16,230 nucleotides of DNA from GCA-2701705 sp036163455 (GTDB lineage: Bacteria > Pseudomonadota > Gammaproteobacteria > GCA-002705445 > GCA-002716945). The DNA lies in assembly GCA_036163455.1 (NCBI GenBank), contig JAYZKL010000068.1:1-16230 (forward strand), read 5' to 3'. The position numbers and the translations under genes are program-made. Shown piece by piece: positions 1 to 6,242 of this stretch. The first letter of the stretch is position 1. The number at the start of each line of letters is the position of its first letter. The notes beneath the pieces are model-generated. The model saw nothing but the letters and a program-made list of their open reading frames with translations. It made no database searches and was not told the DNA's origin.

Positions 1-384
1 GGACGAGTTTTTAAAGGAAAAAAAATGCCTGGCCAGTTAGGAAATAATAAAGTTACAATACAAAACCTTACTATCGTCAAAATAATGGCAGAGGAAAATA
101 TACTTTTAGTAAAGGGCTCTATTCCAGGTTTTAAAGGAGCAAATGTAATTATCAAGCATACCAATAAAAAATACACGCCTAAACCAATCCTTAACCAAGA
201 AGTAAAAGAAGAAGAGATTAAACAAAAAACAAAAACAAAAGACCAAAAACAAGATTCAGAAAACAAAGAAACCAAACCTGCAGAAAACAAAGAAACCAAA
301 CCTGCAGAAAACAAAGAAACCAAACCTGCAGAAAACAAAGAAACCAAACCTACAGAAAACAAAGAAACCAAACCAGAAAAATAA
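1..384 (+). CDS. rplC: Large ribosomal subunit protein uL3, 3' part, with repetitive C-terminal tail
   Basis: The frame is open from base 1 and continues upstream of the window, so only the last 127 residues are present. L3 binds 23S rRNA early in 50S assembly and reaches toward the peptidyl transferase centre. The fragment opens with GRVFKGKKMPGQLG, the conserved L3 C-terminal block, and the normal fold ends near the LLVKGSIPG...VIIKH segment (about base 171). E. coli L3 stops there. Here about 70 further residues follow (bases 172-381), rich in Lys, Glu, Thr, Pro and Asn and without hydrophobic stretches, ending in five 8-residue repeats. The tail looks disordered; its role is unknown. The TAA at 382-384 lies in the same frame as rplD, nine bases upstream of it. 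The family assignment is certain; the function of the tail is not. Confidence 0.97.
   Translation, partial: GRVFKGKKMPGQLGNNKVTIQNLTIVKIMAEENILLVKGSIPGFKGANVIIKHTNKKYTPKPILNQEVKEEEIKQKTKTKDQKQDSENKETKPAENKETKPAENKETKPAENKETKPTENKETKPEK
259..378 (+). repeat. Five tandem 24-base repeats encoding ENKETKPA in the L3 tail
   Basis: Units begin at 259, 283, 307, 331 and 355. The first three are identical base for base; unit 4 has one change (Ala codon to Thr codon), and unit 5 diverges in its last two codons (Pro-Glu ending). The period is a multiple of three, so copy-number change would lengthen or shorten the L3 tail without a frameshift. Identity at synonymous positions suggests recent expansion by replication slippage or unequal recombination rather than selection on protein sequence alone. 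Confidence 0.97.
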
Positions 385-393
385 TTTAAAGCG

Positions 394-972
394 ATGACAA
401 ACACAGATTTAAAAAAAATTTTTAATAAAGACTACAATGAATCTTTAGTTCATCAAGTCACAGTTGATTATTTATCTAACAAAAGAAGCGGAACAAAAGC
501 TCAAAGAAACCGTTCATCAGTTAGTGGAGGAGGCGATAAACCGAGACCACAAAAAGGTTCTGGTAGAGCACGAGCAGGAACAATTAGGAGTCCTATTTGG
601 AAAGGTGGTGGTGTTACATTTGCAGCTAAACCAAATAAGAGTTTAAAAAAAATTAATAAAAAAATGTATAAATCTGCTCTCAATTGTATATTTTCTGAGT
701 TAGTTAGAAAAAAACGATTACATTTTGTAGATGATTTTAAAGTTGCTGAGCCTAAAACTAAATTATTTCTATCTCAGCTAGCTACCCTCAAATTAACAAA
801 CGCTCTTTTTATAATAGACGAAAAAAAGATCAATGTTTTTTTAGCTGCTAGAAATATTAAAAACATTGAGGTGGTAAGCCCAGCTGGCGTAAACCCTCAT
901 AATTTAATGAAATACGATAATGTAGTTTTAGATTCAAAAATTGTAGAAATAATTCAGGGGTTAACAACATGA
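394..972 (+). CDS. rplD: Large ribosomal subunit protein uL4
   Basis: L4 binds 23S rRNA, and its loop lines the nascent peptide exit tunnel. In E. coli it also represses its own S10 operon. The 192-residue product has the conserved NESLVHQ start of the core, the basic loop KPRPQKGSGRARAGTIRSPIW (contiguous from about base 538) with the GGGVTFA segment, and the later NKKMYKSAL and LFLAARN blocks. E. coli L4 has 201 residues; about nine are missing before the NESLVHQ block. An earlier start is impossible because the rplC stop at 382-384 is in this same frame and only three non-start codons lie between. No Shine-Dalgarno-like sequence precedes the ATG, so initiation may depend on coupling to rplC. 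It overlaps rplW by four bases (ATGA). Confidence 0.97.
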   Translation: MTNTDLKKIFNKDYNESLVHQVTVDYLSNKRSGTKAQRNRSSVSGGGDKPRPQKGSGRARAGTIRSPIWKGGGVTFAAKPNKSLKKINKKMYKSALNCIFSELVRKKRLHFVDDFKVAEPKTKLFLSQLATLKLTNALFIIDEKKINVFLAARNIKNIEVVSPAGVNPHNLMKYDNVVLDSKIVEIIQGLTT

Positions 973-1274
973 ATGAAGAAAGATTAATGAATATAATAGT
1001 AGCTCCCCATGTATCTGAAAAGGCAACATCACTTGCAGATACACAAAACCAACATGTTTTTTCAGTATCAAAAGATGCTAAAAAATCTGAAATTAAAAAA
1101 GCAATTGAAAAAATGTTTGAAGTTGAAGTTGCAGAAGTAAAAATTTTGAATGTGGGTGGAAAGCTCAAGAGATTGGGGAAAAATTTTGGGAAAAGAAAAG
1201 ATTGGAAAAAAGCCTATGTCAGACTTAAAGAAGGCTTTGATATAAATTTTGGTGAACAGGAAACTAAAACATGA
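969..1274 (+). CDS. rplW: Large ribosomal subunit protein uL23
   Basis: L23 sits at the exit of the peptide tunnel and, by family knowledge, is the docking site for trigger factor and signal recognition particle. The 101-residue product matches the usual length (E. coli 100). It starts with the conserved APHVSEKAT segment and contains the KKAIEKMFEVEVAEVKILN strand-helix core, followed by a basic loop with GKRKDWKKAYVRL. The start ATG overlaps the rplD stop (ATGA, 969-972), and an AGGGG run lies eight bases upstream (956-960), a plausible ribosome binding site inside rplD. The gene again ends in a four-base overlap with rplB, so the three genes are likely translationally coupled. Confidence 0.97.
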   Translation: MNEERLMNIIVAPHVSEKATSLADTQNQHVFSVSKDAKKSEIKKAIEKMFEVEVAEVKILNVGGKLKRLGKNFGKRKDWKKAYVRLKEGFDINFGEQETKT

Positions 1275-2107
1275 CATTAATAAAATCAAAACCAACATCC
1301 CCAGGCCAACGATTTAAAGTTAAGGTGGTAAACAGTGAACTGTATAAAGGCAAGCCTCATCCGTCATTAATAAAGAAATCTAAAAAAACTGGTGGTAGAA
1401 ATAATCAAGGACGTATTACAACTAGGCATATAGGTGGAGGACACAAAAGAAAATATAGAGAAATTGACTTTAAGCGTGACAAAGATAATATTTCAGCAAG
1501 AGTCGAGAGGCTAGAATATGATCCGAATAGAAATGCACATATAGCATTAGTCCTTTATGTAGATGGAGAAAGAAGATATATAATTGCCCCTAAAAATTTA
1601 AAAGTAGGGGATGTAATAAAATCTGGTAAAGACTCTAATATCGCAATAGGTAATTGTTTGCCGTTAAAAAATATTCCTGTAGGCACTCAAATTCATTGTA
1701 TTGAAATGAAGCCAGGCAAAGGTGCACAAATTGCTAGAAGCGCAGGAACGGTAGCTCAAATTATGGCTATGGAAGGCGATTATGCAACGGTAAAACTTAA
1801 GTCAGGTGAAATGAGAAAAATTTTTTCAACCTGTAAAGCCACGATTGGAGAAGTTGGAAATAGTGAGCATAGCTTAAAATCATTTGGTAAAGCTGGTGCT
1901 AAAAGATGGTTGGGTATTAGGCCAACTGTAAGAGGTGTAGCAATGAACCCGATTGATCATCCTCATGGTGGAGGTGAAGGTAAAACATCAGGTGGAAGGG
2001 ATCCGGTATCTCCATGGGGAACACCTACAAAAGGATATAAAACTAGATCAAATAAAAGGACTGACAATATGATTGTACGAAGACGGGTTAATAAGAAGAG
2101 AAAATAA
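1271..2107 (+). CDS. rplB: Large ribosomal subunit protein uL2
   Basis: L2 is one of the most conserved ribosomal proteins. It binds 23S rRNA, is required for subunit association and lies near the peptidyl transferase centre. The product has 278 residues (E. coli 273). It shows GGRNNQGRITTRHIGGGHK near residues 41-59, the RLEYDPNR motif near 80-87, EMKPGKGAQIARSAGT near 145-160, and the hallmark DHPHGGGEGKTSGG near 229-242 with the two conserved histidines H230 and H232. The C-terminus is strongly basic (SNKRTDNMIVRRR). AGGAAA at about 1258-1263 is a reasonable ribosome binding site. It overlaps rplW by four bases and is followed two bases later by rpsS. Confidence 0.98.
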   Translation: MTLIKSKPTSPGQRFKVKVVNSELYKGKPHPSLIKKSKKTGGRNNQGRITTRHIGGGHKRKYREIDFKRDKDNISARVERLEYDPNRNAHIALVLYVDGERRYIIAPKNLKVGDVIKSGKDSNIAIGNCLPLKNIPVGTQIHCIEMKPGKGAQIARSAGTVAQIMAMEGDYATVKLKSGEMRKIFSTCKATIGEVGNSEHSLKSFGKAGAKRWLGIRPTVRGVAMNPIDHPHGGGEGKTSGGRDPVSPWGTPTKGYKTRSNKRTDNMIVRRRVNKKRK

Positions 2108-2109
2108 TT

Positions 2110-2388
2110 ATGAGCAGATCATTAAACAAAGGACCTTTTGTAGATTATCACTTACAAACTAAGATAGAAAAATCTCTGAAGGATAATAATAAGAAACCAA
2201 TTAAGACTTGGTCTCGAAGGTCTGTAATTACACCTGAAATGGTTGGGCTTACTATTTCTGTGCATAATGGAAAACAACATATACCTGTTTATATAACAGA
2301 AAATATGGTTGGGCATAAATTAGGTGAGTTTTCACCAACAAGATTGTTTAAAGCTCATTCAGGCGATAGAAAGGTAAAGGCAAAATAA
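2110..2388 (+). CDS. rpsS: Small ribosomal subunit protein uS19
   Basis: S19 sits in the 30S head, contacts 16S rRNA with S13 and takes part in bridges to the 50S subunit. The 92-residue product equals the usual length (E. coli 92). It opens with the conserved SRSLNKGPFVD segment, has KTWSRRSVITPEMVG in the middle, then HNGKQHIPVYITENMVGHKLGEFSPTR, which is diagnostic, and a basic tail. It starts two bases after rplB and ends one base before rplV. No strong ribosome binding site is visible, so translation probably relies on ribosomes arriving from rplB. Confidence 0.98.
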   Translation: MSRSLNKGPFVDYHLQTKIEKSLKDNNKKPIKTWSRRSVITPEMVGLTISVHNGKQHIPVYITENMVGHKLGEFSPTRLFKAHSGDRKVKAK

Positions 2389-2389
2389 A

Positions 2390-2731
2390 ATGGATACACA
2401 GGCAATAATAAAATATCAACGTATATCTGCTCAGAAATGTAGATTGGTTGCGGATTCAGTGAGAGGACTGAAAGTTGATAGAGCATTAGAGTTCCTTAAT
2501 TTTACAAATAAAAAGGCTTCAAGATTAATTCTTAAAGTCCTTAAATCTGCCGTTGCTAATGCTGAAACGAATAATTCAGTTGATATAGATGATTTAAAGA
2601 TAAAGAACGTTCTTGTTGATGAAGGACCAGTACAAAAAAGATTTATGCCAAGAGCAAGAGGACGTGTTAACCAGATATTAAAGAGAAGCAGCCATATTAC
2701 AGTAATTGTAACTGATGGTAGAGAGGAGTAA
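2390..2731 (+). CDS. rplV: Large ribosomal subunit protein uL22
   Basis: L22 has a globular surface domain and a long beta hairpin that reaches into the peptide exit tunnel; changes in that hairpin are known to affect macrolide sensitivity. The 113-residue product (E. coli 110) begins with AIIKYQRISAQKCRLVAD, then RALEFLNFTNKKASRLI, and ends with the hairpin region PVQKRFMPRARGRVNQILKR and a final strand HITVIVTD. Nothing in the hairpin region looks deleted or duplicated. It starts one base after rpsS and two bases before rpsC. Its end overlaps the strong rpsC ribosome binding site. Confidence 0.98.
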   Translation: MDTQAIIKYQRISAQKCRLVADSVRGLKVDRALEFLNFTNKKASRLILKVLKSAVANAETNNSVDIDDLKIKNVLVDEGPVQKRFMPRARGRVNQILKRSSHITVIVTDGREE

Positions 2732-2733
2732 TT

Positions 2734-3429
2734 ATGGGACAAAAAGTACACCCAACAGGAATAAGACTTGGAATTTCAACAGATTGGAATTCTAAGTGGT
2801 ATGCCAGTAAAACTGAATTTTCTAAATATTTATTAGAAGATGTAAAAATAAGAGATTATCTGAAGAAGAAACTAGCTCATGCATCTGTAAGCAAAATTGT
2901 GATTGAAAGGCCTGCAAAAGAAGCTGTTGTTACTATTTTTACAGCTAGGCCAGGTATAGTAATTGGAAAAAAAGGAGAAGATATTGAGAAGTATAGAGAG
3001 CATGTAGCATCAATACTTAATATTTCTAAGAATACAGTTAAACTCAATGTTCATGAAGTTAGGAAGCCTGAACTTAATGCACAACTTGTTTCTGAAGGTA
3101 TCGCGCAACAACTTGAAAGAAGAATTATGTATAGAAGAGCCACAAAAAGAGCTGTAACTAATACGATGCGTTTAGGAGCTCTTGGCATAAAAGTAAATGT
3201 AGCTGGAAGATTAAATGGGGCTGAAATTGCGAGAAGTGAGTGGTATAGGGAAGGTAGAGTACCATTACATACACTTAGGGCAAATATTGATTATGGTTTT
3301 TCGGAAGCTCAAACAACATATGGAATAATTGGAATAAAAGTTTGGATTTTTCTTAAAGATGAAAATGAAAAAAATAATGAAGCTGCCGATGCATCGAAAT
3401 CAAACAAAAAAAATAACGAGGAAAAATAA
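2734..3429 (+). CDS. rpsC: Small ribosomal subunit protein uS3
   Basis: S3 lies at the mRNA entry channel of the 30S subunit and contributes to mRNA unwinding. The 231-residue product (E. coli 233) starts MGQKVHPTGIRLG, has a type II KH domain with the GKKG loop at residues 78-81 (ARPGIVIGKKGEDIEKYR), and the conserved RRATKRAVTNTMRLGALGIKV and SEWYREGRVPLHTLRANIDYG blocks. The last 24 residues form a low-complexity Asn/Lys/Glu/Ala/Ser tail in place of the E. coli Lys/Gln/Pro tail. A clear AGGAG lies at 2724-2728, five bases before the ATG, one of the better ribosome binding sites in the cluster. rplP follows after two bases. Confidence 0.98.
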   Translation: MGQKVHPTGIRLGISTDWNSKWYASKTEFSKYLLEDVKIRDYLKKKLAHASVSKIVIERPAKEAVVTIFTARPGIVIGKKGEDIEKYREHVASILNISKNTVKLNVHEVRKPELNAQLVSEGIAQQLERRIMYRRATKRAVTNTMRLGALGIKVNVAGRLNGAEIARSEWYREGRVPLHTLRANIDYGFSEAQTTYGIIGIKVWIFLKDENEKNNEAADASKSNKKNNEEK

Positions 3430-3431
3430 GA

Positions 3432-3845
3432 ATGTTGCAGCCTAAAAAAACAAAATTCAGAAAGCAAAGAAAAGGTAAGTTACGTGGATTTGCAACTTCT
3501 GGCACAAGAGTAAGTTTTGGAGAATTTGGATTAAAAGCTCTCACACGTGGACGTGTTACAGCAAGACAAATAGAAGCAGCTAGAAGAGCTATGACAAGGC
3601 ATATAAAGCGTGGTGGTAAAGTCTGGATCAGAATATTTCCTGATGTTCCAATTACAAAAAAACCAATTGAAGTTCGCATGGGTAAAGGAAAAGGCAATGT
3701 TGAATATTGGGTAGCTAAAATACAACCAGGAAAAGTTTTGTACGAAATGGAAGGAGTTACGGAAGAAATAGCAAGAGAAGCTTTTAGATTAGCTTCAGCA
3801 AAATTACCAGTCACAACAACTTTTGTGACCAGGACGGCAATGTAA
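3432..3845 (+). CDS. rplP: Large ribosomal subunit protein uL16
   Basis: L16 binds near the A site and central protuberance of the 50S subunit and helps position tRNA. The 137-residue product matches the family (E. coli 136): it starts MLQPKKTKFRKQRKG, then GTRVSFGEFGLKAL, the region TARQIEAARRAMTRHIKRGG, and MGKGKGNVEYWVAKIQPGKV near the middle. The GAGG at 3418-3421 gives a ribosome binding site ten bases upstream of the start. The stop codon shares its last base with the rpmC start (TAATG at 3843-3847), so rpmC is probably translated by re-initiation. Confidence 0.98.
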   Translation: MLQPKKTKFRKQRKGKLRGFATSGTRVSFGEFGLKALTRGRVTARQIEAARRAMTRHIKRGGKVWIRIFPDVPITKKPIEVRMGKGKGNVEYWVAKIQPGKVLYEMEGVTEEIAREAFRLASAKLPVTTTFVTRTAM

Positions 3846-4030
3846 TGAATATTGATGAGTATAAAAAGAAAACTAAAGAAGAACTAGTTAAAGAATTACA
3901 TACTCTTATAAAAGAGAGGTTTGATTTACGTATACAAAGAGGTTCTGGATTATCTCCAAAACCCCATCTTTTTAAAGTTAATAAAAAGAAGATTGCAAGA
4001 ATAAAAACTATTTTAATTGAGAAGAAATAA
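3845..4030 (+). CDS. rpmC: Large ribosomal subunit protein uL29
   Basis: L29 is a small two-helix protein near the peptide exit, next to L23. The 61-residue product (E. coli 63) has the expected Glu/Lys-rich first helix with KTKEELVKELHTLIKERFDLR and the second helix KKIARIKTILIEKK. Position between rplP and rpsQ agrees with the standard S10 operon order. An AGGACGG-like stretch just before the start overlaps the end of rplP, and the ATG overlaps the rplP stop by one base. The stop codon is directly followed by the rpsQ ATG with no spacer. Confidence 0.96.
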   Translation: MNIDEYKKKTKEELVKELHTLIKERFDLRIQRGSGLSPKPHLFKVNKKKIARIKTILIEKK

Positions 4031-4276
4031 ATGAGTAATGAAACTAAGAAAAATAAAGTGTTAATTGCTAAAGTTTTAAGCAATAAAATGAATAAATCTG
4101 CGGTTGTGGTAGTTGAACGACAGGTAAAACATCCTATTAATGGGAAATATATAAAAAGGTCAACCAAATTACACATACATGATGAACAAAATGAATGTCA
4201 AATTGGGCAAAAAGTTAAAATTCATCAATCTAAACCAATATCTAAAACAAAGGCTTGGACCTTATTTAAAGAGTAA
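4031..4276 (+). CDS. rpsQ: Small ribosomal subunit protein uS17
   Basis: S17 is a primary 16S rRNA-binding protein of the 30S body with an OB fold. The 81-residue product (E. coli 84) carries the core VLSNKMNKSAVVVVERQVKHPINGKYIKRSTKLHIHDE and the family block GQKVKIHQSKPISKTKAW. The start codon directly follows the rpmC stop, with a GAGAAG stretch upstream as a weak ribosome binding site. In E. coli this is the last gene of the S10 operon. Only 16 bases separate it from rplN, too short to show a separate terminator and promoter, so the S10 and spc units are probably co-transcribed here. Confidence 0.97.
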   Translation: MSNETKKNKVLIAKVLSNKMNKSAVVVVERQVKHPINGKYIKRSTKLHIHDEQNECQIGQKVKIHQSKPISKTKAWTLFKE

Positions 4277-4292
4277 CTAGGAATTATTAATC

Positions 4293-4661
4293 ATGATACA
4301 AATGCAAACAATACTTGATTCAGCAGATAACAGTGGAGCTAAGAGACTTATGTGTATCAAAGTTCTTGGCGGTTCACATCGAAAGTTTGCAAAGCTTGGA
4401 GATGTAATCAAGGTTACAGTTAAAGATGCTATACCTAAGGGCAGAGTTAAAAAAGGAGAAGTATATAATGCTGTGATAGTGAGAACAAAGAAGGGAGTTA
4501 GAAGATCTGATGGATCAGCAATCAGGTTTGACAGCAATGCTGTGGTGTTATTGGATAATAAGCTTGAACCATTAGGTACAAGAATTTTTGGCCCTGTTAC
4601 TAGAGAATTAAGAGCTTTAACTTTTATGAAAATAGTTTCTTTAGCTCCAGAAGTTATATAA
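4293..4661 (+). CDS. rplN: Large ribosomal subunit protein uL14
   Basis: L14 lies at the subunit interface and forms bridges to 16S rRNA. The 122-residue product is close to E. coli length (123). The start MIQMQTILDSADNSGAKR aligns with the E. coli N-terminus, which fixes the ATG at 4293 rather than the second Met. Later conserved parts include CIKVLGGSHRKFAKLGD, RTKKGVRRSDGS and GTRIFGPVTRELR. AGGA at 4279-4282 lies ten bases upstream and is a fair ribosome binding site. In E. coli this is the first gene of the spc operon; no sigma-70-like promoter is obvious in the short gap before it. Confidence 0.98.
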   Translation: MIQMQTILDSADNSGAKRLMCIKVLGGSHRKFAKLGDVIKVTVKDAIPKGRVKKGEVYNAVIVRTKKGVRRSDGSAIRFDSNAVVLLDNKLEPLGTRIFGPVTRELRALTFMKIVSLAPEVI

Positions 4662-4674
4662 ATGGTGATTGAAA

Positions 4675-4992
4675 ATGAATAAGTTAAAAAAAGGAGATAC
4701 AGTAATAATTAAAGCCGGAAAAGACAAAGGCAAAAAAGGAGAAATAATGAAAGTTATTGATGAAGAAAACTTAGTTGTATCTAATATTAATTTAGCTAAA
4801 AAGCATATAAAAGGAAATCCAAATAAAGGAGTAGATGGAGGTATTATTGAAAGAGAGATGCCTATACATATATCAAATATTATGATTTTTAATCCATTGA
4901 CAAAAAAAGGAGATAGGGTTGGATTCAAAAAGTTGGATACAGGAAAGAGAGTTCGTGTATTTAGATCTAATAATGAGGTTATAGATATTTAA
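4675..4992 (+). CDS. rplX: Large ribosomal subunit protein uL24
   Basis: L24 is one of the proteins that start 50S assembly, binding the 5' end of 23S rRNA. It has a KOW motif, visible as KKGDTVIIKAGKDKGKKGE near the N-terminus, followed by NLVVSNINLAKKHIKGN and the IHISNIMIFNP segment. I place the start at the ATG at 4675, giving 105 residues (E. coli 104); an in-frame TTG two codons earlier (4669) is possible but less likely. The stop is directly followed by the rplE ATG, so the two are probably coupled. In E. coli, S8 represses spc operon translation at this junction. Confidence 0.96.
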   Translation: MNKLKKGDTVIIKAGKDKGKKGEIMKVIDEENLVVSNINLAKKHIKGNPNKGVDGGIIEREMPIHISNIMIFNPLTKKGDRVGFKKLDTGKRVRVFRSNNEVIDI

Positions 4993-5529
4993 ATGAATAC
5001 ATTCAATGAATATTATAGAGATAATGTTATCCCTAGTTTAATGGAGCAGTTCAAATATAAGTCTGCAATGGAAGTACCTAGGCTAAAAAAAATTACTCTT
5101 AACATGGGGTTAGGTTCTGCTATAAATGATAAAAAAATTCTTGAGACTGGTGTAGTAGAATTAACTCAAATTAGTGGACAAAAAGCTATATATACGTATG
5201 CAAAAAAATCAATAGCAAATTTTAAATTAAGAGAAGGGATGCCAATAGGTTGCAAGGTAACTCTAAGGAAAGAGAAAATGTATGATTTTTTTGAAAAACT
5301 TATTAAAATTTCTCTACCTAGAGTTAGAGATTTTAGAGGATTGAGTCAAAAATCATTTGATGGGAGGGGTAATTATACGCTTGGAATTAAAGAGCATATT
5401 ATTTTCCCAGAAATTGATTTTGATAGAATAGATAAGATTAAAGGTTTAGATATAACTATTACTACAACAGCTAAAAATGATCAGGAGGCATTGGAATTAT
5501 TTAAGCAATTTAATTTTCCATTTAAATAA
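4993..5529 (+). CDS. rplE: Large ribosomal subunit protein uL5
   Basis: L5 binds 5S rRNA in the central protuberance and contacts P-site tRNA and S13 across the interface. The 178-residue product (E. coli 179) aligns throughout: EYYRDNVIPSLMEQF at the start, VPRLKKITLNMGLG, GQKAIYTYAKKSIANFKLREGMPIGCKVTLR, then LPRVRDFRGLSQKSFDGRGNYTLG and a C-terminal DITITTTAKNDQEA. The ATG follows the rplX stop with no spacer, and no Shine-Dalgarno sequence is visible in the AT-rich end of rplX, so re-initiation from rplX is the likely route. rpsN follows after one base. Confidence 0.98.
   Translation: MNTFNEYYRDNVIPSLMEQFKYKSAMEVPRLKKITLNMGLGSAINDKKILETGVVELTQISGQKAIYTYAKKSIANFKLREGMPIGCKVTLRKEKMYDFFEKLIKISLPRVRDFRGLSQKSFDGRGNYTLGIKEHIIFPEIDFDRIDKIKGLDITITTTAKNDQEALELFKQFNFPFK
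5009..5028 (+). promoter_or_regulatory. Possible S8-type autoregulatory hairpin at the start of rplE
   Basis: Bases 5009-5016 (AATATTAT) can pair with 5021-5028 (ATAATGTT) as eight base pairs including one G-U, around an AGAG loop. It covers codons 6-12 of rplE, about where E. coli has the S8 repressor site of the spc operon. The stem is almost all A-U and I cannot see the internal bulge typical of S8 targets, so this may be only codon-driven chance pairing. Confidence 0.18.
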
Positions 5530-5530
5530 T

Positions 5531-5836
5531 ATGGCCAGATTATCCATCATAGAAAGAGAAAAGAAAAGAGAAAAGCTTATACTTAAGTACGCAAAAAAGC
5601 GTAGTGATTTAAAAGCAGAATTAAGAAAAACAGACTTAAGTTTTGAAGAGAAGGCAGCATTAAGAAAGAAACTACAAAAATTACCTTTAAATTCTATTCC
5701 TGTTAGAAAAAGAAATCGTTGTGGAATAACAGGTAGACCTAGGGGAGTTTACAGAAAGTTTTCTTTAAGTAGAACAAAGCTGCGTGAAATTGCAATGAGA
5801 GGAGAAATCCCTGGTTTAACAAAGGCAAGTTGGTGA
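5531..5836 (+). CDS. rpsN: Small ribosomal subunit protein uS14, zinc-free long form
   Basis: S14 binds 16S rRNA in the 30S head with S3 and S10. I start the gene at the ATG at 5531, giving 101 residues, the E. coli length, with the expected MARLSIIEREKKR N-terminus; upstream in-frame codons belong to the overlapping end of rplE. The diagnostic C-terminal part is RNRCGITGRPRGVYRKFSLSR followed by AMRGEIPGLTKASW. Only one cysteine is present, so this is the long form that does not bind zinc, not the short CXXC form. It starts one base after rplE and ends four bases before rpsH. Confidence 0.97.
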   Translation: MARLSIIEREKKREKLILKYAKKRSDLKAELRKTDLSFEEKAALRKKLQKLPLNSIPVRKRNRCGITGRPRGVYRKFSLSRTKLREIAMRGEIPGLTKASW

Positions 5837-5840
5837 CATT

Positions 5841-6233
5841 ATGAGCATGAGTGATACTTTAGCAGATTTAATTACAAGAATTAGGAATGCCCAAAGGGCT
5901 AAAAAGCAAATGGTTAATGTACCTTATTCAAAAATGAAATTGTCAATTTGTAAAGTCTTAGCTGACGAAGGATATATTCTATCAGTGGAAATAGAAGGGG
6001 AGATTAAGAAAAACTTAAATATAAAACTAAAATATCATGATGGAAAACCTGTTATAGAAAACATTAAAAGAATTAGTAGGCCTGGACTAAGAATTTTTAA
6101 ACCTACAAAAAATGTGCCCCTTGTAAAGAATGGACTTGGTATTTGTATAATTTCTACATCTAAAGGAATTATGAGCGATAAGATGGCAAGGGAACAGAAT
6201 TGTGGAGGGGAGATAATATGTTATGTTTCATAG
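5841..6233 (+). CDS. rpsH: Small ribosomal subunit protein uS8
   Basis: S8 binds the central domain of 16S rRNA early in 30S assembly and, in E. coli, represses the spc operon by binding its own mRNA at the rplX-rplE junction. The product has 130 residues, exactly the E. coli length, with the same MSM start, which favours the ATG at 5841 over the second Met. Conserved elements are DTLADLITRIRNAQ, SRPGLRIFKP and the C-terminal STSKGIMSD with GGEIICYVS. It ends in TAG at 6231-6233, and an AGAGG that begins inside that stop serves the next gene. Confidence 0.98.
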   Translation: MSMSDTLADLITRIRNAQRAKKQMVNVPYSKMKLSICKVLADEGYILSVEIEGEIKKNLNIKLKYHDGKPVIENIKRISRPGLRIFKPTKNVPLVKNGLGICIISTSKGIMSDKMAREQNCGGEIICYVS

Positions 6234-6242
6234 AGGTATTGA

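Noticed and set aside
259..378. The direct repeats as a CRISPR array.
   Set aside because: Units are directly adjacent with no spacers, and they lie in frame inside the L3 coding sequence.
464..646. A 60-codon + strand open frame inside rplD.
   Set aside because: It lies wholly within a clear L4 gene in another frame, has no recognisable domain and no ribosome binding site; it is a shadow of rplD.
3353..3814. A 153-codon - strand open frame across rpsC/rplP.
   Set aside because: It is antisense to two certain ribosomal genes, and its composition follows from their codon use. No independent start signal or family resemblance is seen.
4277..4292. A separate spc operon promoter between rpsQ and rplN.
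   Set aside because: The gap is only 16 bases, and no paired -35/-10 elements were noticed in the end of rpsQ.
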